NCBI RefSeq assembly: GCF_001619955.1
Contig: NZ_LQQO01000034.1
Location: 310,001 to 374,000 of the forward strand
Length of the DNA stretch: 64,000 nt
Reading direction: 5' to 3'
Source of the DNA: Sphingomonas hankookensis
GTDB taxonomy: Bacteria; Pseudomonadota; Alphaproteobacteria; Sphingomonadales; Sphingomonadaceae
Of the stretch, positions 43,142 to 54,189 are shown in pieces. The stretch's first letter is position 1, and every line of letters starts with the position of its first letter. The notes beneath the pieces are model-generated. The model saw only the letters and a program-made list of their open reading frames with translations. It made no database searches and was not told the DNA's origin. Both the position numbers and the translations under genes were made by a program.

Positions 43142-44269
43142 TCAGTCGACATCCTCGACATCGACCTTCTCGCCCGTGACCCGTTGCGACAGCGCCGCCG
43201 CCATGAACGGGTCGAGCGCACCGTCCAGCACGTCGCCGGGCGCGGTCGAGACGACGCCGGTGCGCAGGTCCTTCACCATCTGATAGGGTTGCAGGACATA
43301 GGAGCGGATCTGGTGGCCCCAGCCGATATCGGTCTTGGTCGCGTTCTCGGCATTGGCCTCCGCCTCGCGGATCGCCAGCTCGCGCTCATACAGGCGGGCG
43401 CGCAGCTGGTTATAGGCCTCGGCCTTGTTCTTGTGCTGCGACCGCTGGTTCTGGCACTGCACCACGATGCCGGTCGGGATATGGGTGATGCGCACCGCCG
43501 AATCGGTGGTGTTGATGTGCTGCCCGCCGGCGCCCGACGCGCGATAGGTGTCGATGCGCAGGTCGCTTTCGTTATACTCGACCTCGATATTGTCGTCGAT
43601 CACCGGATAGACCCAGACGGACGCGAACGAGGTGTGGCGCCGTGCCGCGCTGTCATAGGGGCTGATGCGGACGAGGCGGTGGACGCCGCCCTCGGTCTTG
43701 GCGAAACCGTACGCGTTCTCGCCCTTCAGCAGCAGCGTCGCCGACTTGATGCCCGCCTGTTCGCCCGAATGCTGGTCGACCAGCTCGACCTTCAGCCCGC
43801 GGCGTTCGGCCCAGCGGGTGTACATGCGTTGCAGCATGCCGGCCCAGTCCTGGCTCTCCGTCCCGCCGGCACCGGCGTTGATCTCGATATAGGTGTCGTT
43901 GGCATCGGCCTCGCCCGACAGCAGCGCCTGCACCTTGTCGTGATCGGCACGCTTCGCGAGTTCGGCGAGGTTGGCGACGCCTTCGTCGGCCATCTCGGCA
44001 TCGCCCTCGGCCTCGGCCATCTCGATCAGTTCGACCGTGTCGGACAGCTCACGCTCGATGGTGCGGGTGGCGGTGATCGCCTCGTCCAGCCGGCGGCGTT
44101 CGCGCATCACTTCCTGCGCGGCCTTGGGATCGTTCCACAATGCCTGGTCCTCGACGCGCGCGTTCAGCTCGTCCAACCGGCGCAGCGCGCGGTCCCAATC
44201 GAGGAAGCGGCGCAGCAGCGCGAGGGCATCGTTGATCTTGTCTACATGGGCTTGCGCTTCGGCGCGCAT
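43142..44269 (-). CDS. prfB: Peptide chain release factor 2
   Basis: 375 residues. The catalytic GGQ is at residues 248-250 ([12 protein letters not shown]), and the stop-codon recognition loop reads SPY (203-205) where many RF2 proteins have SPF. It releases peptides at UGA and UAA. The open frame is continuous, so there is no sign of the programmed frameshift that controls prfB in many bacteria; the short N-terminus begins [16 protein letters not shown]. It precedes the methyltransferase gene and follows the PBP1A gene. Confidence 0.95.
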   Translation of the reverse strand: MRAEAQAHVDKINDALALLRRFLDWDRALRRLDELNARVEDQALWNDPKAAQEVMRERRRLDEAITATRTIERELSDTVELIEMAEAEGDAEMADEGVANLAELAKRADHDKVQALLSGEADANDTYIEINAGAGGTESQDWAGMLQRMYTRWAERRGLKVELVDQHSGEQAGIKSATLLLKGENAYGFAKTEGGVHRLVRISPYDSAARRHTSFASVWVYPVIDDNIEVEYNESDLRIDTYRASGAGGQHINTTDSAVRITHIPTGIVVQCQNQRSQHKNKAEAYNQLRARLYERELAIREAEANAENATKTDIGWGHQIRSYVLQPYQMVKDLRTGVVSTAPGDVLDGALDPFMAAALSQRVTGEKVDVEDVD

Positions 44270-44325
44270 GGGGGAAACTCCGGAAAAACGTCATCAGGGG
44301 GAATGCCGCCGATATAGGGCGCGCG

Positions 44326-46845
44326 CTAGTAGATTCCCCCTTCGCGTTGCAAGAAGTCGCTGTCGCGCGGTTGCGCCTGTCGTTGGACCGGCGCGGCGCG
44401 GGTCGGGTCGCGGGTGACGGGCGCGCGCGCCTCGCCCAGCCGGCCGGTGGCGCGGCGCGCCTCCGTCTCGGGCTTGAACGCTTCCCAGATGATGCCGGCC
44501 TTGGGGTCGGTCGTCGGCCAGCCGCCATAGACCGGACGGCCGCTGGCGCGGTCGATGCGGACCATGCGGATGCCGGCGGGCGCGCGGAACGGCAGCACCT
44601 CCATGTCCTTGTACGCCTTGACCGCGAAGCTCTTGTAGATCGGCGCGGCGATCGTGCCGCCCTGCGCATAGCCGCCCAGATTGCGCGGCGTGTCGAAGCC
44701 CAGATACAGGCCGGCGATCATCTGCGGCGTGCCGCCGACGAACCATACGTCGGTGGGACCGGTCGAGGTGCCGGTCTTGCCCATGATCGGGCGGCCGAGA
44801 TCGCGCAGGGTGGTCGCCGTGCCGCGCTGGATCACCCCCTCCATGATGTGCACCATCTGGTAGGCGCTCATCGCGTCCATGATCTGGCGCGACTTGATCT
44901 GCGGACGCGGCATCGGCTTGCCGTCCCAGTCGGGCGCGTTGCAGCCGTCGCAGGCGCGCCAGTTTTCGGGCAGGATCACCTTGCCGCGCCGGTCCTGCAC
45001 GAAATCGATCACGGTGGGTTTGAGCTCGCGGCCCTGATTGGCGAGGATCGAGTACGCATTGACCATGCGCATGACCGTCGTCTCGCCCGCGCCCAGCGCA
45101 TAAGAGAGGTACGGCGGGAACTTGGTGTCGCTGACGCCGACGCGCTGGATCAGGTCGTTGACCTTGTCCATGCCGGTCTGTGCGGCGGCGCGCACCGTCA
45201 TCAGGTTGCGCGACTGTTCGACGCCCCAGCGCATGGTGTGCGGCCCGGCGCCGCCGCCGCCGAAGTTGCGGAAGCATTTCTGGCCCAGCCGCCCGCCCTG
45301 GTTCACGCAGAACGGGCCGTCGACGATGATCGAGGCCGGGGTCATCCCCGCCTCCAGCGCGGCGGCATAGACGATCGGCTTGATGGTCGATCCGGGCTGG
45401 CGCATCGCCTGGGTCGCGCGGTTGAACGACTGGATGCGGCTGTCGAAGCCGCCCTGCATGGCGAGGATGCGGCCGGTGCGCGGGTCCTCGACCACCATGC
45501 CGCCCGACACGCGCGGGACCGAGCGCAACGACCACTGGCTGCCGGCAGGGGCCACTGCGAGGATGTCGCCGGGCAGGATCGCGGCGAAGGCGGTGCCGCC
45601 CTGCCCCCGGACCGGCATCACCGCATTGCCGCGCGGCAGGACGCCGGTGCGCCCGTCGGCGAAACCGATCCGCGCCTCGCCGCCATCCTTGGCGATGACG
45701 ATGGCGGCCTGCCAGTCCTGATAATCGATGGCGATGTTGGTGTTAAGCAACGCCGACTGCCAATTGTCCTCGTCGACCTCCAGCCGCGGCTTGTTGAGCG
45801 GGCCGGACCAGCCACGCCCCGAATCGAAGCGGATCAGGCCTGAACGCAGCGCGTCCTGCGCATCCTGCTGAATCTTCGGGTCGAGCGAGGTGCGCACCCA
45901 CAGCCCGCCGGCATAGACGCTGTGCGGACCGTCCTTCGCATTCTCGCCGAACCGGTCGAGCAGCTGGCGGCGCACTTCCTCGATGAAGTAGCCGCCGGCG
46001 GTTTCCTGTCGCGGGGTCTGGCGCGGGATGGTGCCGAGCGGTTGGGCGACCGCCGCCGCACGCTGGGCCGGCGTGATGAAGCCGTTGCGCTCCATTTCGC
46101 CCAGCACCCAGTTGCGCCGGGCGATCGCGCGATCATAGCCACGTTCGGGGGTGTAATTGGACGGCCCCTTGGGCAGGATCGCCAGATAGGCCATTTGCGG
46201 CAGCGTCAGCTCGCGCAGTTCCTTGCCGAAATAGGCGTGGCTCGCCGCCTCGACGCCGAACGCGTTCCGGCCGAGCGCGATCTGGTTGAGATAGAGTTCG
46301 AGGATCTGCTGCTTGGTCAGCGCGCTTTCGATGCGATAGGCGAGCAACGCCTCCTTCGCCTTGCGGACATAGCTGACCTCGTTGGTCAGCAGCAGGTTCT
46401 TCGCCACCTGTTGCGTGATGGTCGACGCGCCGATCGGGCGGCCGCTGCGCGTCAGGTTGGTGAAGACCGCCGCCGCGATGCCGGGATAATCGACGCCGTG
46501 ATGTTCGAAGAAGGTGCGATCTTCCGCCGCCAGGAACGCGCGGACCAGCAGCGGGGGATATTCGGCATAGGACAGCTGCACGCGGCGTTCGCGGGCATAG
46601 CTGTGGATCGGATCGCCCTCGATCCCCCGGACATTGGTCGGCAGCGGCGGTTCATAGGCGCGCAGCGAATCGACCGAGGGCAGCGTGCGCCACAGCAACA
46701 GCCAGATCAGGAACACGCCGATCCCGGCCAGCAGGAACGCGAAGGCCGGCAGGCGGAACCACCACCGCCGCCGGATACGGGCGAAACGGGCGCGCCAGCC
46801 TGGGCGGGCGGCGTCGGGAGTGGCTTCGGTGTCGGATACGCTCAT
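44326..46845 (-). CDS. Penicillin-binding protein 1A, bifunctional
   Basis: 839 residues, class A PBP. An N-terminal anchor (LPAFAFLLAGIGVFLIWLLLW) precedes the glycosyltransferase 51 domain, whose catalytic Glu lies in AEDRTFFEHHGVD. It continues through QQVAKNLLL and GRNAFGVEAASHAYFGKEL. The transpeptidase has the active-site Ser of RQPGSTIKPIVY, SRN in EQSRNLM, and KTGTSTGPTDVWFVGGTP. It polymerises and cross-links peptidoglycan. The C-terminal tail is Arg/Pro/Gln-rich. The gene order with prfB is common in this group. Confidence 0.95.
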   Translation of the reverse strand: MSVSDTEATPDAARPGWRARFARIRRRWWFRLPAFAFLLAGIGVFLIWLLLWRTLPSVDSLRAYEPPLPTNVRGIEGDPIHSYARERRVQLSYAEYPPLLVRAFLAAEDRTFFEHHGVDYPGIAAAVFTNLTRSGRPIGASTITQQVAKNLLLTNEVSYVRKAKEALLAYRIESALTKQQILELYLNQIALGRNAFGVEAASHAYFGKELRELTLPQMAYLAILPKGPSNYTPERGYDRAIARRNWVLGEMERNGFITPAQRAAAVAQPLGTIPRQTPRQETAGGYFIEEVRRQLLDRFGENAKDGPHSVYAGGLWVRTSLDPKIQQDAQDALRSGLIRFDSGRGWSGPLNKPRLEVDEDNWQSALLNTNIAIDYQDWQAAIVIAKDGGEARIGFADGRTGVLPRGNAVMPVRGQGGTAFAAILPGDILAVAPAGSQWSLRSVPRVSGGMVVEDPRTGRILAMQGGFDSRIQSFNRATQAMRQPGSTIKPIVYAAALEAGMTPASIIVDGPFCVNQGGRLGQKCFRNFGGGGAGPHTMRWGVEQSRNLMTVRAAAQTGMDKVNDLIQRVGVSDTKFPPYLSYALGAGETTVMRMVNAYSILANQGRELKPTVIDFVQDRRGKVILPENWRACDGCNAPDWDGKPMPRPQIKSRQIMDAMSAYQMVHIMEGVIQRGTATTLRDLGRPIMGKTGTSTGPTDVWFVGGTPQMIAGLYLGFDTPRNLGGYAQGGTIAAPIYKSFAVKAYKDMEVLPFRAPAGIRMVRIDRASGRPVYGGWPTTDPKAGIIWEAFKPETEARRATGRLGEARAPVTRDPTRAAPVQRQAQPRDSDFLQREGGIY

Positions 46846-46912
46846 CGCCCGCGCGGTTTAGCAGGTTTGGGCGTGGGGGAAAGCGGGGCGTTTCTTGGGC
46901 CTCGCCCCGGAT

Positions 46913-46996
46913 ACGTCATCCCAGCGAAGGCTGGGATCTCCCGGTTGTAGCATGGGACAGGAGCCGATGGAGGCCCCAGCCTGCGCTGGGGCGACG
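46913..46996. repeat. Paired extragenic palindrome (family A)
   Basis: CGTCATCCCAGC...GCTGGGATC and GGCCCCAGCC...GCTGGGGCGACG, between the merR and PBP1A genes (both minus strand). Confidence 0.83.
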
Positions 46997-47011
46997 TGTG
47001 TGGCGAGAAAG

Positions 47012-47377
47012 CTACCGCCCCGCCCCATCCGCCACCAGCGCGTCGGACAACAACGCCCGGATGGCACGCAGTTCGGTGATGCGCGCTGCGCGGCGTGGCG
47101 CCGGGGCGACCGGCAGCGGGGCCTTGGCCTCCTGCGCCAGCAATTGCTGCACGCCGCGCACGGTATAGCCCTGTTCGCCCAGCAGGCCGTGAATGCGACG
47201 CAGCAGCGCCACATCCTCCGGCCGGTAATGGCGGCGGTCGCCGGCGCGGGTCAGCGGCTTGATCTGCGGGAAGCGCCCTTCCCAATAGCGCAGCTTGTGC
47301 TGCGGCACCCCCAGTTCGCGCGCGACCTCACCGATCGTGCGATAGGCGCCGGCCGATTTGTCGACGGGGGGCGCCAA
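47012..47377 (-). CDS. MerR family transcriptional regulator
   Basis: 121 residues. The HTH and wing are [51 protein letters not shown], the standard MerR DNA-binding domain; [10 protein letters not shown] follows, then a short basic C-terminal part with no clear effector domain or metal cysteines. It lies 10 bases after ihfA in the conserved rpmF-plsX-fabH-ihfA-merR string. The signal sensed and targets are unknown. Confidence 0.92.
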   Translation of the reverse strand: MAPPVDKSAGAYRTIGEVARELGVPQHKLRYWEGRFPQIKPLTRAGDRRHYRPEDVALLRRIHGLLGEQGYTVRGVQQLLAQEAKAPLPVAPAPRRAARITELRAIRALLSDALVADGAGR

Positions 47378-47387
47378 TCGGGTCCGA

Positions 47388-47687
47388 TCAGCCCGCCGCG
47401 ACGATGCGGTCGCGCATCATCTGGCTGGCACGGAAGGTGAGCACCCGCCGCGGCGCGATCGGCACCTCGACCCCGGTCTTGGGATTGCGGCCGACGCGTT
47501 CGCCCTTGTCGCGCAGGACGAAGCTGCCGAAGCCCGAAATCTTGACGTTCTCGCCCTTGGCGAGCGCCTCGCACAGATGCCCCAGAATCTGTTCGACCAC
47601 GCGCGCGGAATCGGCGCGCGACAGGCCGATTTCGCGGTGCATCTCTTCGGCAAGGTCCGCGCGGGTCAGCGTGCCATCGGTTGCCAT
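47388..47687 (-). CDS. ihfA: Integration host factor alpha subunit
   Basis: 99 residues. [82 protein letters not shown] is the IHF/HU fold, and the GRNPKTG arm carries the intercalating Pro. IHF sharply bends DNA at specific sites. Lying directly downstream of fabH and upstream of merR, it follows the usual alphaproteobacterial arrangement. Confidence 0.95.
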   Translation of the reverse strand: MATDGTLTRADLAEEMHREIGLSRADSARVVEQILGHLCEALAKGENVKISGFGSFVLRDKGERVGRNPKTGVEVPIAPRRVLTFRASQMMRDRIVAAG

Positions 47688-47759
47688 CGGTTCTGTTCCC
47701 CTTCGAAATACGACGAACCGATAGCAGGCCGTATACGAAGATTCAAAAATACGAAAGGA

Positions 47760-48722
47760 TTACCAACGCACTACGGCGGCGCCCCAAGTAAAGCCACCCC
47801 CCATCGCCTCCAGCACGACAATATCGCCGCGCTTGATCCGCCCGTCCTTGACCGCGACGTCGAGCGCCAGGGGAACCGAGGCTGCGGACGTGTTGGCGTG
47901 CCGGTCGACGGTGACGACCACCTTTTCAGGGGCGAGGCTCAGCTTGCGCGCGGTCGCATCGAGGATGCGGGCATTGGCCTGATGCGGCACGACCCAGTCG
48001 ACATCGGCCGGGGTCAGCCCGGCGAGGTCGAGCGATTCGCCCATGACGGCGGCAAGGTTGACCACCGCATGGCGGAACACTTCCTTGCCCTTCATGCGCA
48101 GCTTGCCGACGGTGCCGGTGGTCGACGGGCCGCCATCGACGTAGAGCAGCTGGTTGTGGCGACCGTCGGCGTGGAGCCGGGTCGACAGGATGCCGCGTCC
48201 GTCCGAATCGTCCTGCGCCTCGAGCACGATCGCGCCCGCGCCGTCGCCGAACAGGACGCAGGTCGTGCGATCCTCCCAGTCGAGGATGCGGCTGAAGGTT
48301 TCGGCCCCGATCACCAGCGCGCGGCGATGGACGCCGGCCCGCAGCATCGAATCGGCGACCTGCACCGCGTAGAGGAACCCCGAACAGACCGCCGCGACGT
48401 CGAACGCGACGCAATCGTCGATGCCCAAAGCCGCCTGCACCTTGGTCGCGGTCGCCGGGAAGGTCTGGTCCGGGGTGGCGGTCGCCAGCACGATCAGGTC
48501 GATCTGTCCCGGTTCCAGCCCGGCGGCGGCGATCGCGGCGCGCGCGGCATCGGTCGCCAGCGACGAGGTCGTCTCATGCTCGGCGGCGATGTGGCGGAAA
48601 CGGATGCCGGTGCGCTCGACGATCCATTCGTCGGAGGTATCGACCCGCTCGGCCAGGTCGGCGTTGGAGACGCGGTTGGCGGGGAGCGCCGATCCGGTGC
48701 CGGTGACGATCGCGCGAATCAT
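47760..48722 (-). CDS. fabH: 3-oxoacyl-ACP synthase III (FabH)
   Basis: 320 residues. The catalytic triad is visible: Cys113 in [11 protein letters not shown], His in [11 protein letters not shown] and Asn in [11 protein letters not shown]. It starts fatty-acid synthesis by condensing acetyl-CoA with malonyl-ACP. It overlaps plsX by 4 bases and is followed by ihfA. Confidence 0.96.
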   Translation of the reverse strand: MIRAIVTGTGSALPANRVSNADLAERVDTSDEWIVERTGIRFRHIAAEHETTSSLATDAARAAIAAAGLEPGQIDLIVLATATPDQTFPATATKVQAALGIDDCVAFDVAAVCSGFLYAVQVADSMLRAGVHRRALVIGAETFSRILDWEDRTTCVLFGDGAGAIVLEAQDDSDGRGILSTRLHADGRHNQLLYVDGGPSTTGTVGKLRMKGKEVFRHAVVNLAAVMGESLDLAGLTPADVDWVVPHQANARILDATARKLSLAPEKVVVTVDRHANTSAASVPLALDVAVKDGRIKRGDIVVLEAMGGGFTWGAAVVRW

Positions 48723-49750
48723 GCTGCCTGTGCCTCGATACCGGCCAGATCGCTGGCGATGCTGCGGGTGAGGTCGTCGCGCACCATCTTGGCGGCGACC
48801 TGGATCGCGTTCGACACGCCGATCGCATTGGCGCTGCCATGGCTCTTCACCACCAGCCCGTTGAGGCCGAGGAAGACCGCGCCATTATGGTTGTTGGGGT
48901 CGAGATGGTGGCGCAGCAGCTCGGTCGCCGGCTTCGAGATCAGGAACCCGATCTTCGAGCGGACCGACGAACGGAACGCCCGCTTGAGCAGGTCGGCGAC
49001 GAAGCGTGCCGTCCCCTCCGCCGTCTTCAGCGCGATATTGCCGGAAAAGCCGTCGCAGACGACGACATCGACCTGCCCGCGCGACAGGCGATCGCCCTCG
49101 ATATAGCCGGTGAAGGTCATCGGCAGATGCGGCGAGGCGCGCAGCGTCGCCGCCGCTTCCCGCACGCTGTCGATGCCCTTCAGCTCCTCGGTGCCGATGT
49201 TCAGCAGCGCGACGCGGGGGGATTCGAGGTCCAATGCGGTGCGGGCATAGGCGGCGCCCATCACCGCGAACTGCACGAGGTTGCGCGCATCGCATTCGGC
49301 ATTGGCGCCGAGGTCGAGCATGACGAGGTCGTTGTCGCCGAGGCTCGGCAGCAACGCCGCCAGCGCCGGCCGGTCGATGCCGGGCATGGTGCGCAGCGCG
49401 AGCTTCGCCATCGCCATCAGCGCGCCGGTATTGCCCGACGACACGGCGGCGGCGGCGCGCCCCTGCTTCACCAGGTTGATGGCGATGCCCATCGACGTGG
49501 TCTTCGCCCGGCGAATCGCCTGGCTGGGCTTGTCGGAAGAACCGACAACCTCAGGCGCGTGGACGATTTCCGACGCGGCACTGAGGTTGGGATGCGATTC
49601 GAGACCGGCGCGAATCGCCGCCTCGTCGCCGACCAGCAGGAAGCGCATCGATTCGTGGCGTCGCCGTGCATGGGCGACGCCCGCCAGCATGGTGGCAAGC
49701 CCTTCGTCACCGCCCATCGCGTCGATGGCGATCCAGGACCCGTCAGCCAT
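48719..49750 (-). CDS. plsX: Phosphate acyltransferase PlsX
   Basis: 343 residues. [19 protein letters not shown] at the N-terminus, [28 protein letters not shown] and [19 protein letters not shown] are the family landmarks. It converts acyl-ACP to acyl-phosphate for phospholipid synthesis. It follows rpmF and overlaps fabH by 4 bases. Confidence 0.96.
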   Translation of the reverse strand: MADGSWIAIDAMGGDEGLATMLAGVAHARRRHESMRFLLVGDEAAIRAGLESHPNLSAASEIVHAPEVVGSSDKPSQAIRRAKTTSMGIAINLVKQGRAAAAVSSGNTGALMAMAKLALRTMPGIDRPALAALLPSLGDNDLVMLDLGANAECDARNLVQFAVMGAAYARTALDLESPRVALLNIGTEELKGIDSVREAAATLRASPHLPMTFTGYIEGDRLSRGQVDVVVCDGFSGNIALKTAEGTARFVADLLKRAFRSSVRSKIGFLISKPATELLRHHLDPNNHNGAVFLGLNGLVVKSHGSANAIGVSNAIQVAAKMVRDDLTRSIASDLAGIEAQAA

Positions 49751-49777
49751 GCGTGCCTTCCTGTCCGGTGGAGCGGA

Positions 49778-49957
49778 TTACGCTTCGACCGAGACGACTT
49801 CGCGACCGTTATAATGGCCGCAAGCGGTGCACAGATTGTGCGGACGCTTCAGTTCGCCGCAGTTCGGGCATTCCTGGAACGACTCGATGCTCAGCGAGTC
49901 GTGGCTGCGACGCATACCGCGCTTCGAGGGCGTGGTCTTTCTCTTGGGAACTGCCAT
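49778..49957 (-). CDS. rpmF: 50S ribosomal protein L32
   Basis: 59 residues. [20 protein letters not shown] is the L32 N-terminus. The zinc ribbon has four cysteines: Cys30 and Cys33 (ECPNCG), Cys43 and Cys46 (LCTACG). It is the first gene of the rpmF-plsX-fabH-ihfA-merR string; the 27-base gap to plsX suggests co-transcription. The 293-base upstream gap contains a family A repeat (50157-50240). Confidence 0.96.
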   Translation of the reverse strand: MAVPKRKTTPSKRGMRRSHDSLSIESFQECPNCGELKRPHNLCTACGHYNGREVVSVEA

Positions 49958-50156
49958 TTCGGCACCTTTATCACTTGGGTATCAGTTGGTTTCGCGATCA
50001 ACTGACGACGCGGCCCAGGCAAGTGCCGGACCGCTTTTCCGCGACCGGCGACCCGCCGGACCGGCAGACAGGCTGGTCGCGAAGCGAACCGCGCCTATAG
50101 CGTTTTCGTGCGCGGTTGCAAGCATTGGGTTGGGTTTGGCGGCCTGCCACCGAACC

Positions 50157-50240
50157 GTATCCCCGCGCAGGCGGGGATCCAGAGCGCCGAACGCCGGCGT
50201 GGCGCTGCTTGTCCCTGGATCCCCGCCTGCGCGGGTATGC
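50157..50240. repeat. Paired extragenic palindrome (family A)
   Basis: GTATCCCCGC...GCGGGGATCC and GGATCCCCGCC...GCGGGTATGC between the metallo-hydrolase and rpmF genes (both minus strand). No further gene is seen in the 293-base gap. Confidence 0.82.
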
Positions 50241-50250
50241 GATATCGCGC

Positions 50251-50910
50251 TTACCTGGCCAGCACCTTGTCCCCCACGAACGGGTTCGTCGCGCGTTCAT
50301 TGCCGAAGGTGCTGCCCGGACCATGGCCCGGCACGAACGCGACGTCATCGCCCAGCGGCCACAGCTTGGCCACGACCGAGTCGATCAGCGCCTGATGGTC
50401 CGACAGCGGAAAGTCGGTGCGACCGATCGATCCCTGGAACAGCACGTCGCCGACCAGCGCGAATCGCGCTTCTTCGTGGAAGAAGATGACATGGCCGGGC
50501 GTATGGCCCGGTGTTTCGTACACCGCGAAGCTCGCCTCCCCCACAGTGACCGTGTCGCCTTCGACCAGCCAGCGGTCGGGTTCGAACGGGACGCCGCGCA
50601 GGCCCCAGCGCTTGCCGTCCTCGTCCAGCCGCGCGATCCAGAAGCGGTCCGCCTCGTGCGGGCCCTCGATCGGTACGCCCAGCTGTTCGGCCAGCGGCTT
50701 CGCCTCGCCGCAATGGTCGATATGGCCGTGGGTCAGGATGATCTTTTCGATAGTCACACCCTGCTGCTCGGCGGCGGCGAGCAGGCGCGGCAGGTCGCCG
50801 CCGGGATCGACGAACGCCCCGCGCATCGTCTTCGTACACCATATCAGCGTGCAATTCTGCTGGAGCGGGGTGACGGGCACGATCGCCGCGCGGATCGGGG
50901 ATGGGGTCAT
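50251..50910 (-). CDS. Metallo-beta-lactamase-fold hydrolase (glyoxalase II-like)
   Basis: 219 residues. The HxHxDH motif is LTHGHIDHCGEA (near residue 60), with the second metal-binding His in ETPGHTPGHV, the bridging Asp in LVGDVLFQGSIGRTDFP and a late His in FVPGHGPGST. It resembles the short YcbL-like group of glyoxalase II-type hydrolases, whose substrates may include S-lactoylglutathione or other thioesters. It diverges from pabB-pabC across a family E hairpin. Confidence 0.9.
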   Translation of the reverse strand: MTPSPIRAAIVPVTPLQQNCTLIWCTKTMRGAFVDPGGDLPRLLAAAEQQGVTIEKIILTHGHIDHCGEAKPLAEQLGVPIEGPHEADRFWIARLDEDGKRWGLRGVPFEPDRWLVEGDTVTVGEASFAVYETPGHTPGHVIFFHEEARFALVGDVLFQGSIGRTDFPLSDHQALIDSVVAKLWPLGDDVAFVPGHGPGSTFGNERATNPFVGDKVLAR

Positions 50911-50958
50911 GCCGCCGCCTTATCGTTTTCGGGCTGATCCGGCAAAGCCGGATCAGGC

Positions 50959-51036
50959 GGCACCGGCCCGCTCCCCCACCCGACCACCCAATCAGGATAC
51001 GCTGTGGGTGGTCGGGTGGGGGAGCGGGCCGGTACC
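50959..51036. repeat. Large hairpin (family E), second copy
   Basis: Arms 50959-50990 and 51005-51036 pair at 31 of 32 positions around a 14-base loop. It is related to the copy at 7825-7905. Where that copy has a G-C pair (CGGCCACC / GGTGGCCG), this one has A-T (CGACCACC / GGTGGTCG). It lies between divergent genes. Confidence 0.9.
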
Positions 51037-51129
51037 GCGTCCACGAAAGTGGAGCAGCTTTAATCCCGCGTACACAAAGCACCGTCACAATGCTTGCCCC
51101 GCGCGCGCGCAACCGGCAAGCGTGGGGGA

Positions 51130-52884
51130 ATGTTCGACACCACCTGGCCTTTCGTGCTGTTCGACGATGCCCGGCCGGGCGGAACCGCACGGCTGTACCG
51201 TGCACCCGGCCGGATCATCCGCGCCGATCGGGTGGAGGAGGTCGCCGATGCGCTGGCGCAGGTGCAGGCGACGACGGCGGCGGGCGAGAGCGTCGCGGGC
51301 TATATGACCTACGAGGCCGGCGCCGCGCTGGTGCCGGGTGCGCCGGTGCGGGCCGGCGACGGCCCGCTGCTGTGGTTCGGCGTGTTCGACACGACGGAGA
51401 CGATCGACGTCGCCACCGCCCTGCCCGATCCGGCCGGGGCGTGGATCGGATCGGTCGCGCCGGGCATCGCCGCCGATGCCTATGCCAGGCGCTGTGCCGA
51501 CATTCTCGACCTGATCGCGGCGGGCGATATCTATCAGGCGAACCTGACCTTCGGGGCGCAGGTCCCGGTGGTCGGCGATCCGATGGCGCTCTATGCCGCG
51601 ATTCGACCGCGCGCCGCCGCCGGGCATGGCGCGGTGGTATGGACCGGCAGCGACTGGCTGCTGTCCTTTTCGCCCGAGCTGTTCTTTTCGGTCGAACGGG
51701 GGCGGATCACCGCGCGGCCGATGAAGGGCACCGCGACGCGCGATCCCGATCCGGTGCGCGACCGCGCCGCGGCGCAGGCATTGGCAAGCGACCCCAAGCA
51801 GCGCGCCGAAAACCTGATGATCGTCGACCTGATGCGCAACGACCTGTCGCGTGTCGGCGTGGCCGGCAGCGTGCGCGTGCCCGAGCAGTTCGTCGTCGAA
51901 ACCTATCCGAGCATCCACCAGCTGATCTCGTCGGTGACCGCCGATCTGGCGCCGGGTAGGCACGCGGTCGATGCGCTGGCGGCGTTGTTCCCGTGCGGAT
52001 CGATCACCGGCGCGCCCAAGCGTCGCGCGATGCAGGCGATCGATGCGGTCGAACAGCGTGCACGCGGCATCTACACCGGGGCGATCGGCTGGATCGACGG
52101 CGATGGCGACGCATCGTTCAACGTCGCGATCCGCACGCTGCGCCTGCCCGCCGGCAGCGCGAACGCGACGCTGGGACTGGGATCGGGCGTCGTCGCCGAT
52201 TCGGTCGCCGAGGCCGAATGGCATGAATGCCTCGCCAAGGCGCGCTTCCTCGACGTCACGCCGACGCCGATCGACCTGATCGAGACGATGGCGTTCGACC
52301 CGCATGGCGGCATGCCGCTGCTCGAGCGGCATCTGGCGCGGATGACCGAGAGCGCGCGGGCGCTGGGGTTCGCGTTCGATCGCCATGCGACGCGCAACGA
52401 ATTGCAGGCGGCGACCTTCCGCTTGCGCGAAGCGTCGCGGGTGCGGCTGCTGCTGTCGCGCAGCGGGGCGATCGCGGTCGACGTGACGCCGTTGCCGCCC
52501 GCGCTGGCCGGGCCGGTCGATGTCGCGGTGGCACGCCTGCCGCTAGACCGCCGCGACCTGCGCCTCGCGCACAAGACCAGCGACCGCCGCTTCTGGCCCG
52601 CGCCGCCGCCCGGCTGTTTCGAGACGATCTTCGTCGGCGAGGATGGCGAGCTGACCGAGGGCAGCTTCACCTCGATCTTCGTCGGTGGTGGGGCACAGTT
52701 GCTGACCCCGCCGCTCGACCGGGGGCTGCTGCCCGGCGTGCTGCGCGCGGAGCTGATCGCACGGGGCGAGGCGGTCGAGATGCCGCTGACCCTCGCCGAT
52801 CTTGCGCAAGGATTTTACATCGGCAACGCGGTTCGCGGATTGATTCGTGCGCGCTTGGTTGCAGATGCGAACATTGGGGCGTAA
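51130..52884 (+). CDS. pabB: Aminodeoxychorismate synthase component I fused to aminodeoxychorismate lyase
   Basis: 584 residues. The first ~380 are the chorismate-binding domain: IAAGDIYQANLTF, RPMKGTATRDPDP, LMIVDLMRNDLSRVG and PCGSITGAPKRRAMQAID. The last ~200 form the PLP-type IV lyase (LIETMAFDPHGGMPLLERHLARM, RLAHKTSDRRF with the likely PLP Lys, EDGELTEGSFTSIFV and PLDRGLLPGVLR). It makes 4-aminobenzoate for folate from chorismate and glutamine; the glutaminase (PabA) is not in the window. Start ATG 51130. Confidence 0.93.
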   Translation: MFDTTWPFVLFDDARPGGTARLYRAPGRIIRADRVEEVADALAQVQATTAAGESVAGYMTYEAGAALVPGAPVRAGDGPLLWFGVFDTTETIDVATALPDPAGAWIGSVAPGIAADAYARRCADILDLIAAGDIYQANLTFGAQVPVVGDPMALYAAIRPRAAAGHGAVVWTGSDWLLSFSPELFFSVERGRITARPMKGTATRDPDPVRDRAAAQALASDPKQRAENLMIVDLMRNDLSRVGVAGSVRVPEQFVVETYPSIHQLISSVTADLAPGRHAVDALAALFPCGSITGAPKRRAMQAIDAVEQRARGIYTGAIGWIDGDGDASFNVAIRTLRLPAGSANATLGLGSGVVADSVAEAEWHECLAKARFLDVTPTPIDLIETMAFDPHGGMPLLERHLARMTESARALGFAFDRHATRNELQAATFRLREASRVRLLLSRSGAIAVDVTPLPPALAGPVDVAVARLPLDRRDLRLAHKTSDRRFWPAPPPGCFETIFVGEDGELTEGSFTSIFVGGGAQLLTPPLDRGLLPGVLRAELIARGEAVEMPLTLADLAQGFYIGNAVRGLIRARLVADANIGA

Positions 52885-54123
<1,239 letters not shown>

Positions 54124-54154
54124 TTACGCCGTAGAAACGGACTGTTAGGGCATC

Positions 54155-54186
54155 GTCCCTATCACCACGACAGTTGTGATAGGGAC
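54155..54186 (+). promoter_or_regulatory. Perfect palindrome covering the ribosome-binding region of the diguanylate cyclase gene
   Basis: GTCCCTATCAC and its complement GTGATAGGGAC are 11-base arms with a 10-base spacer. The right arm contains AGGGA, the only Shine-Dalgarno-like element, ending 3 bases before the ATG at 54190. It could be a DNA operator or an RNA hairpin that hides the site. Confidence 0.75.
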
Positions 54187-54189
54187 TGC

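Noticed and set aside
43142..44269. Programmed frameshift in prfB
   Set aside because: A single uninterrupted frame encodes the whole protein; no internal UGA with a CUU slip site was found.
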